The notes beneath the pieces are model-generated. The model did not search any database and was not told where the DNA came from. It worked only from the letters and a program-made list of their open reading frames with translations. From the NCBI GenBank assembly GCA_014526335.1, contig JACTAT010000032.1, forward strand, positions 11,107,882-11,171,881: a stretch of 64,000 bases of DNA, in the 5' to 3' direction. Source of the DNA: Chrysaora quinquecirrha (Eukaryota > Cnidaria > Scyphozoa > Semaeostomeae > Pelagiidae). The translations under genes and the position numbers were made by a program. Of the stretch, positions 56,790 to 64,000 are shown one piece after another. Within the stretch, counting starts at the first letter, position 1; each line of letters starts with the position of its first letter.

Positions 56790-58110
56790 CTTGCCCGATG
56801 GCCGAAAATCCTCAAAAAGTAGGGACTTTGAACACACGCTATTTTCTTCGAAAATAAATACCAAAGTCTAACAAATACCCCCTGAATGGTCTTTAGGGGC
56901 TATAAAAAGCATTCCTGGATCAGACATTGGGTTGAGTACGGGACAAAACACTTCCCTCTAAAGAACGCCAAGCAATCTTGTGTGTAGCCTTGTCAAATGC
57001 ACAGAAATTCCCCAAATATGGTGTTTTGAAAACTTGCTTTTTTCTTTCAAAATAACTACAAAAACCTACCAATCATCTCCTGGATGGTCTTTAGGGGCTG
57101 GTCTTTTCAGACGAAAATTAGGTCGAATTGGGGACAAAAAGTTTCTTTTGAAATATTCAATAATTTGAAAAAGGCAAATGTATATATAGCCTTCCCGAAT
57201 GGCCAAAAATGCTTCAAAATTTAAAAAACAGCTTTTTCCTTAAACAGTTCCTCCTGAATTGTCTATTGGGGCTATCTATATAACGTTTTTCAGGAGCAGA
57301 TTGGGTCAAATTAGGGACAAAAATGTTTCCGGAGAGAAATCTCCAAAAAGGCAATTCTATAGCCTTGACAAATGACCGAAAATCCGCAAAACCCATAGGT
57401 TTTGAACACTTGCTTTCTTCTTCAAAAATAAATACCAAAACCTAACATATACCCCAAGAAGGCTAGTGTACCTTAAGGGAATTAATTTTCGTGGGAACTT
57501 TTTTCGCGGATTTTTTTTCTCAGCAATTTCGATGGAAAAAATGGAATTTATTTTCGTGGTTTTTCACGGATTCGTTGGTGAAGGGAATTTCACGGGAACT
57601 AATTTTCGCGGATCAAAAAACTTTCATATTTAAAGAGAAGGAAACAAGGAATAGTTTGAGTGCCTTTCTTTCTTTTTTGACTAGAAATCTTACCAGCGAT
57701 ACAAATGGTACTGTAAATAAAGAAGCAAAAACCATATTAAGTTTTTTAGTGAAATATTTCCTTATATTTGGAAACAGCCTTCCAAATTTTCAGATTTTTT
57801 TGAAATTTCGGAATTTTCTCGGGTCTTTATTTTGGCGAACAAGCATATTTTGGGAATTTCGCGGGAACTAATTTTCGCCGAAATGACCAAAATCCGCGAA
57901 AACCGCGAAAATTAATTCCCTTAAGGTATTGCCTTGCTAAATGGACAGAAATTCTCCAAACTATGGTTTTCGAAAACTCGCTTTTTTCTTCAAAAATAAC
58001 TACAAAGACCTACCAAATATCCCTTGAACGGTGTTTTGAGGCTAAATAATACTTTCCTGGATCAGATAGGGTTGAATTTGGAACAAAAAATTTTCCTCAA
58101 ATCAGAGGCT
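56790..58110. repeat. Tandem array of five degenerate units of about 170-200 bp
   Basis: Units begin near 56796, 56995, 57198, 57370 and 57938. Each follows the order: (a)aatggcc/cag-aaaat, cttgctttttt-cttcaaaa-ata-ctac, ctggatggtctttaggggct, a ggatcaga-ttgggt block, gggacaaaa, and tagccttg. The fourth unit is cut short where the MITE at 57471 begins. No function is known. Confidence 0.8.
57471..57926. mobile_element. TA-flanked MITE inserted in the tandem array
   Basis: The termini CCTTAAGGGAATTAATTTTC and their reverse complement are flanked by TA (57469-57470, 57927-57928). Arms rich in TTTTCGCGG pair through much of the 456 bp. The 126-codon plus-strand frame inside has no family resemblance and follows from the palindromic sequence. 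It is a Tc1/mariner-type non-autonomous element by its TA duplication. Confidence 0.88.
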
Positions 58111-58119
58111 CGTTTTTTC

Positions 58120-58860
58120 TTCAAAGTAAACGCAGAAATATTTTCGGGACCCTAGATCCCTGCGCTCGCTATTCAGCCCCCCTCCCACTTTTAAAAGAAT
58201 GCGCGGTCTCTGTCTTGACTTTATTTAATGCATTTGCCAAGATAACTGATGCTAATGAAGTAAGCGCAAGCAAGACAAAACTTGACTTTATGTGCGTCTG
58301 AAGTCCATAGATAACAAAGCATCCATTGTTCTTCAATTCAAAATTTTCAGTGCAAACTGATTCACGTCAATCAGTCGACAGTATCGTTCCCCCGACTTTG
58401 ATCGATTGTATCCTATTAGTTCTGACTAGTTGCTGGCACTTCAACATGAGTTAAAAGTAACAACTAGTTGGTATTAGTTCTATCGCATCGTAGATCGTCA
58501 TCATAAGCCTGGCTTTAAATCTTCGTTGTTGAAGTGTAGTGGAGCCTGCATATAACAGCAACTGTAAGAAAAGTGTCCGTTATCGTCCGTTATCGTTACC
58601 GTCCGTTGTTGTTCGGAGTTGTCCATGCCCGTTGAACTGAGACGTCCTTTAACGGTGGAGGAAATACATGTATGAAATATACGAAAGTTTCACTATCCTG
58701 AAATTGCTGCTTTGTTTTATATCGTGTAATCAAAGCTTGCTGTGCTGCTGTTGACATGCACGATTAATCGTCTTTGCACGCACGATTTCGGCTTTTATTA
58801 TGAGACAATTCTGTTTGGTAATTCGTTATGATGTGTGTATCAGCACCACTCTGATAAGCA
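58120..58860. other. Non-coding stretch 3' of the GPCR
   Basis: No gene or clear repeat was found, apart from a short gttatcgtccgttatcg direct repeat near 58580. Confidence 0.5.
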
Positions 58861-58865
58861 AATAT

Positions 58866-59877
58866 TCATCTCCTCGCGCTTTGGTTATCAGAATTTTTTG
58901 CATCGACCCTTGTTGTGGCATCTTCATTTTTGTCACAGCATCCGAATTTTATTAAAACTCTTCTCATAATCATGACCATCTTGATTTTGAAAGACCTAAT
59001 TCGGTAATAATAAATCACTGGGTTCAAACTGCTACTTATAAACATGAATACTGCTGCCCACCTACCGCAGTTGTAAATATCTGGGAATTGTTGGTCAATA
59101 TCTATTAATTTGTTCAAGATGCAAACAAGTCGTGGAATATAGCATATGATAAATGTTAGGACCATGATTAGAACCGTAATAAAGCGATGTTTTTCTTCCG
59201 TTTTTCTTCTAGCCAAATCTCTTTCTGCCATAGCTGATGGCATCATTGAATTTCTTTTTGTTAAATACAGTATTTTCGCATAGCAACCGATCATCAGCAG
59301 CATTCCACTGAGTATTATGAGAGAGACGGTGACATTCAAGACAATGTGGGGAATAATGATAGTGTAGATTAGAGATAACAGTAATGGCCATGTTACCCAT
59401 ACAGCGCCTACTGAGATTTTATATTTGAATGAATTTGATCCAGAAATGTCATGTCTATTCAGCGATGATATACCGATGAATCTTTGGATTCCGATAATTA
59501 CAAGATGAAAGCCAGAGAGCCCACCAAAGCAATGGGATAGAAACGAATATGCTGTTTTCAATGTAGCTACATAGATGAATATCATTAATATCTTGTATTC
59601 TTATTATGGCAAAAAGTGGTTGAACAATTGAACCAGTCAATAGATCTGATAAGGACAGGGAACCAAACAGAAGATTGATAGGTGTTTGAAGTTCTTTATC
59701 AGAAAAAAACATATATATCACTATCGCATTTGATATTGTTGCTGTTATTGACGTTGTAATACTCACATATGCAGTTGCTGCTGCTGAAAATATCATTGGT
59801 GACGTCATTTGAAAGTCGACGTATTGCAGGCCATAGCAGGTCAGTGAAACATTGGTTTGATTCGTCTTATTCATCAT
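58866..59877 (-). pseudogene. Class A (rhodopsin-like) GPCR, single exon with one frameshift
   Basis: ATG at 59877 opens a frame with two N-glycosylation sites (NKTNQTN/NVS), TM1 (YVSITTSITATISNAIVIYMFF) and TM2 (LLFGSLSLSDLL, with the Asp). Between about 59585 and 59540 the frame must shift to continue with TM3 (FLSHCFGGLSGFHLVIIGIQRF), TM4-TM5, TM6 (FITVLIMVLTFIICYIPR) and TM7 (SSSLNPVIYYY), ending at 58866. Total length of about 337 codons fits an intronless cnidarian receptor. NPxxY is kept; DRY reads IQR and CWxP reads CYIP. The ligand is unknown. A single-base sequence error would make it an intact gene, so pseudogene status is not certain. Confidence 0.78.
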
Positions 59878-59889
59878 TGTTTGTTACAC

Positions 59890-61010
59890 AGAGTAACCTT
59901 TTTCCTGCCTTCAAAGATGCAGATGAGATGTTATTGAAAGCAAAAGCTGCAAAACAGTTTTCTACTCTTAAAAATTGCAGCTGCTTTTCAATGATTTCGA
60001 TATTTGAATTATTAAAAAGATAAGCATATGGTTCTACTAAAGCAATAGAAACAGAACGATTAAATGCTCATTTATTGCATGTGTTTTTATTGATTTTGCA
60101 ACAGTAGATGAGCAGTCTCCCATAAGGAGTGGGCAGCGAATGAGGGTAGATGTGGTTAGATTGATTTTTAAAATTTTACAGTTCGCTGTTTACAAGGCAA
60201 CTTTGATCAAGTTGACACAAAAAAGTGAGAATTTGAGGAAAAAGTGGAATGGTGGGGGTAGGTCAGGTGTCTGAAAGCTAGGTAAATCTGAAATCGCAAC
60301 GGTTGGACATAGATTTTTGAAAATGATCCAGTCTAGAATTCTACATCATTAGCTAGATTTCTTAACGGTAGTGCTATTTGATAATGATAATCTTGAATTT
60401 GTAAAGTGGAGTAAGGTTACACTTCCTCCAAGAAAGATCAGGTTAGAATATCTTTTTCTTGCACAATAATTTTCTAAAAGAATATTGTTGGGAGAGGAGA
60501 ATTTGATATTGAATTGATTGAAATGATTGCTAAAAATAAAACAGATCAACAATCATAGCCAAAATTTTCGAGACAACAACCATGTAGACATACTAGCTTA
60601 AGCCTACTGGTTTTTTTTTATTCATATAAAATATTTACGACACAGTTTACGTTCTACTGTACTTCCTAATTTCAATACGACACTACTGTGACGATGCCAT
60701 GAGGAGCAAAAACAATGACTACCTCATGGCCATAACATAAAGACATGCAGCTGGACTAACAACTACACTACGAGCAATAAAAACCAAAAACAAAAACCAA
60801 TGGATACTAAACTTGATTCTGTTTGACTTTAGATGTCGGGCTAGCATGGGGAAGAATTTGAGATAATAACCATGAGAGTAGGTCACTCGGGTAAATTAGT
60901 TGGATGGGTAGATGCAAATGCCTGACATCTAATGGGAAACAGAAATTGCAAAGGAAAAGGAAAACTTACGTAAGGGGATGGTGGTTGCTTAGCACTGAAA
61001 ATTTTAAGAA
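59890..61010. other. Non-coding stretch upstream of the GPCR
   Basis: No gene, RNA or repeat recognised. The GPCR promoter should lie here, but no core element stands out. Confidence 0.45.
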
Positions 61011-61011
61011 C

Positions 61012-62791
61012 TCAATCAAAACGACCAGTTTCGTGGATGAAACGTAAAGTCAATTTAAGAATATCTCTGTTCACTTCATTTGAAAGGTCTTTATCGCCAT
61101 ATAATAAAATCTGCGCCAAAGCATCATTTGACAAATTGAGGATTTGAACAAATGGTCGTAATAATTCTACAATTCCAGAGAGAAGATCTTGCCGCTGAAC
61201 GTCAAAAGAATGGCAGAGCAACAAAAAGTGCTCCGTATCCTCAATGCCATCGTTTGATGTGCACATTGGGTTTATGGTATCCTTGAAATTATGCTTGAAT
61301 TTGTGGAGATTCTACTTGCTGAGATCAACCCTAAGTTGAGTGAGATAGGATATTCTGACTGGGTCATGGATTCCAAAGACAAATTTTGCAGGGGGGGCGG
61401 ATTATTGATACGAGCTTTTTCTTAAAAACAGCAGCAGAAGGTGCAAGTCTCAATTCAGGCTCAAGCTTATTCCATTCAGATAAACAGTTAGGATAGAAAC
61501 AAACTTACATTTTTCTGTCCTTGCCTTCAATCGCCCTATGACATCCTAGTTGCGAAGACTGTACTGCGACTTATGAAGAGGGGGAATTGGATCTGATGTA
61601 TACTCAGGGCTAAGACTGTTTAAAAACTTGTAGAACAAGGTAAGGCGTCTGCTCCATCTTCGGGAGCTTAATGACTCCCAGCCAAGCTCTGTGTACAGTT
61701 TCTCTCGCGATGTTCCCCTCCATGTTCCCGAAACAGCGAAAGCAGCAGAGTATTGGACTGACTCTAGCTTTTCCATTAAATTTGGCAAAATGATATTTTG
61801 ACTGAATTCACATAAATTCGCAGGAATATGGTAAATAACGTCATCATAGTCCAGGTGGGGTCGAACATAGAACTTAAATAAATCGTTAAGTGTATGCCGG
61901 GGCAGATATTTGGAGAGATATTTCAGCAAACCAATGCCCTTTCTTGCTTTTGAGATAGCAGATTTGATATGCGCTGAGAAAGATAGTTTTGAGTCCAAGA
62001 TAATTCCTAAATGTTTATGATCATTCACTTTCTTAACCGGTAGGTTGTTAAAAAGGATTATTGGGTGATCAATTTCAGTTTTTTTTCTTGAAAATGTCAC
62101 TTCAACAGCTTGTTTTTGGGGATCAGGATTAAAAGACATTCTCCAGGCGTGAGCCCACTGACTTATCAAGTCTAAGTCATTGTTTATTTCATTGGCAGCT
62201 GTATTGGAATCTTCTACCACTGTGAACAGTGATGTATCATCAGCAAATAACTTGGCATTGCACTTCAAGCCTACGGCTAGATCAATTATATACACAAGGA
62301 AAAACAATGGTCCTAGAATAGAGCCCTGGGGCACCCCTGCTGAAGTATCTCCCCAGCTAGAACTCTGTCCATTCAGTACAGTCCTCTGCTTTCAATCCTT
62401 GAGAAAACTTTGGATTAGGAGAAGAAGTTGTCCCGAGACACCACAGCGTTTTAATTTATGAATTAGACCATCGTGCCATACCCTGTCAAATGCTTTAGAA
62501 ATATCAAGATACACAGAACGAACATCTAGAGGCGGATTACAGTCAAATGCTTGAATTATTGTATGTGTTATTGAGAGTAACTGGTTGACCGTTGAGTCTC
62601 CTGGGCGAAAACCTGATTGATTTGGATTAAGCAGTTCATGTGATGCAAGATGTATGCAAAGAGAATCATATATCAGTTTTTCAAGTATTTTCCCAAAAAT
62701 CGGTAACAGAGAAATAGGACGGTAATTCCCCTTCAAATTTTTCTCATTGTGTTCGAAGAATTTCGAACACATTGGTGTGGGGTGGCGTGTC

Positions 62792-62793
<2 letters not shown>
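61012..62793 (-). mobile_element. Relatively young non-LTR retrotransposon fragment (reverse transcriptase)
   Basis: From 62793 to 61549 the minus strand reads in one frame, broken only by a TGA at 62392-62394 and then a TAG at 61546. It has GNYRPISLLPIFGKILEK, SGFRPGDSTVNQLL, LDISKAFDRVWH, AGVPQGSILGPLFFL, LFADDTSLF, and thumb and C-terminal sequence through LGWESLSSRRW. After 61546 it continues with a frameshift to MCTSNDGIEDTEHFLLLCHSF (a zinc-knuckle-like CHC pattern) and ends near 61012. The 5' part (endonuclease) is missing at the CTAA microsatellite. Clade CR1/Jockey-like. Confidence 0.85.

Positions 62794-62852
<59 letters not shown>
62793..62852. repeat. (CTAA)n microsatellite
   Basis: About 14 perfect CTAA units directly abut the truncated 5' side of the LINE fragment. 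Confidence 0.95.
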
Positions 62853-62854
<2 letters not shown>

Positions 62855-63177
62855 CACTGACTAACCAACGCTTGAACAATGGAAAACGTGTAACAATAGT
62901 ATAAGCATCTCAACAATGCCATTAGGGCCATTGTCTCGGCCATTTATGCGCAATTTGCGGTTAGTTCTTCACAAGCCCCTTTGTCGATTTAAGGTCATGT
63001 GACAATTTTTCTCTTCGCACAAGCTTGATTGCATCTGACTCATGGCTGTTTACCATTTGAAACTGGCAAATTGCCACCTTTGATTGGTAAATGACATTTC
63101 ACGCATTCTCAACATTAATCAAAGAGTCTTGGCAAAGAGCGGCAATTTCAAACCAGTTTTCAAAACAAATCTTCATT
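62853..63177. other. Spacer without a gene
   Basis: Nothing recognised; sequence of mixed composition. Confidence 0.5.
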
Positions 63178-63950
63178 ATTATCATCCTCACCATAAAAAT
63201 CGTCATAATAATAATAATAATGATAATAATCACCATCATCATTATCATCATCATCATCATGATTACCATCACTATCATTGATAGTGTGGCTGCGGCAAGA
63301 TCTAAAGGAACTCACCACCACCACAATCACCCCTACAACCATCACCACCACCACCCTATCACCACCACCACAACCACCCCTAAAACCATAACCACCACCA
63401 CCCTTATCACCACCACCACAACCACCCCTAAAACCATCACCACCACCACCCCTATCACCACCACCACAACCACCCCTAAAACCATCACCACCACCACCCT
63501 TATCACCACCACCACAATCACCCCTACAACCATCACCACCACCACCCCTATCACCACCACCACAACCACCCTAAAACCATCACCACCACCACCCTTATCA
63601 CCACCACCAGCCCCTAAAACCAACACCACAGCCACCCCTACAACCATCACCACGATCACCTCTATCAAAACCACTACGCCCCTTATCATCACCACCACAA
63701 CCACCCCTACAACCATCACCTCGACCACCCCTATCACCACCACCACAACCCCCCTACAATCATCACCACGATCATCCCTATCACAACCATCACAAGCACC
63801 CCTACCTTCAGCACCACAACCACCTCTACCACCACCACTACATCCATACTACCACCACAATCACCCCTACCAACAAGCATCATAATCATCGTGGTCATCA
63901 ACATCATCATCATAACCACCACCATTATCATGATAATCATTATCGTCATT
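63178..63950. repeat. CAC/CAT trinucleotide region with a 48-bp minisatellite core
   Basis: ATAATAATC/CATCATCAT tracts flank a core in which CCTAAAACCATCACCACC recurs with exact 48-bp spacing (the word TAAAACC or TACAACC at 63381, 63429, 63477, 63525, then 63572). Long Thr/Pro- or Val-rich frames on both strands are repeat translations, not genes. Confidence 0.92.
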
Positions 63951-64000
63951 GTTGTGCATACCGATTAACAGCTTTCATCATTTGACCGAAATAGCTATAT

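Noticed and set aside
57491..57871. 126-codon frame on the plus strand
   Set aside because: It lies wholly inside a palindromic TA-flanked MITE and has no family resemblance.
63091..63885. 264-codon Thr/Pro/Ile-rich frame and opposite Val-rich frames
   Set aside because: They are translations of the CAC/CAT minisatellite with 48-bp periodicity and have no independent coding signal.

Overview
This is an AT-rich, intron-bearing animal genome window, most likely from an anthozoan cnidarian such as a stony coral or sea anemone. The evidence is a secreted serine protease with three ShK (SXC) modules, a BRICHOS-domain precursor gene, and many decayed LINE, DIRS-like, hAT-like, MULE-like, Harbinger-like and TA-flanked elements. 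I see no bacterial or phage features. No species can be named from the sequence alone.

Layout: 2.6-7.9 kb (+) holds the 3' part of a gene for a BRICHOS-domain precursor. Its last exon, which encodes a furin-type site and a cationic ten-cysteine peptide, is tandemly duplicated, giving two alternative terminal exons (5651-5922 and 7631-7887). 13.0-24.2 kb (-) holds a complete eight-exon gene of 397 codons: signal peptide, three ShK domains and an S1A protease domain, with all splice phases matching. Several miniature transposons sit in its introns and flanks. 24.3-29.6 kb is intergenic and contains a tRNA-derived SINE, a hAT MITE with an exact 8-bp target duplication, and a nested pair of elements.

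29.6-33.1 kb is a large imperfect inverted repeat. Its arms carry fragments of a repetitive cnidarian gene family with an acidic PIN/FEN-like motif pattern, and a second inverted-repeat element follows it. 36.5-38.3 kb, 45.6-46.9 kb and 61.0-62.8 kb are decayed non-LTR retrotransposons on the minus strand. 40.4-43.2 kb holds another fragment of the repetitive family and a DIRS-like element that has lost most of its reverse transcriptase. A separate tyrosine-recombinase C-terminus lies at 50.8-51.2 kb.

52.2-55.2 kb (-) is a decayed multi-exon gene of unknown function with a duplicated exon. 56.8-58.1 kb is a five-unit tandem repeat split by a TA-flanked MITE. 58.9-59.9 kb (-) is a single-exon class A GPCR with one frameshift. 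The window ends in a CTAA microsatellite and a CAC-rich minisatellite of 48-bp units.

The two most interesting genes both encode secreted products: the ShK protease, with its unusual activation site and specificity pocket, and the BRICHOS precursor with two interchangeable cysteine-rich cargo peptides.
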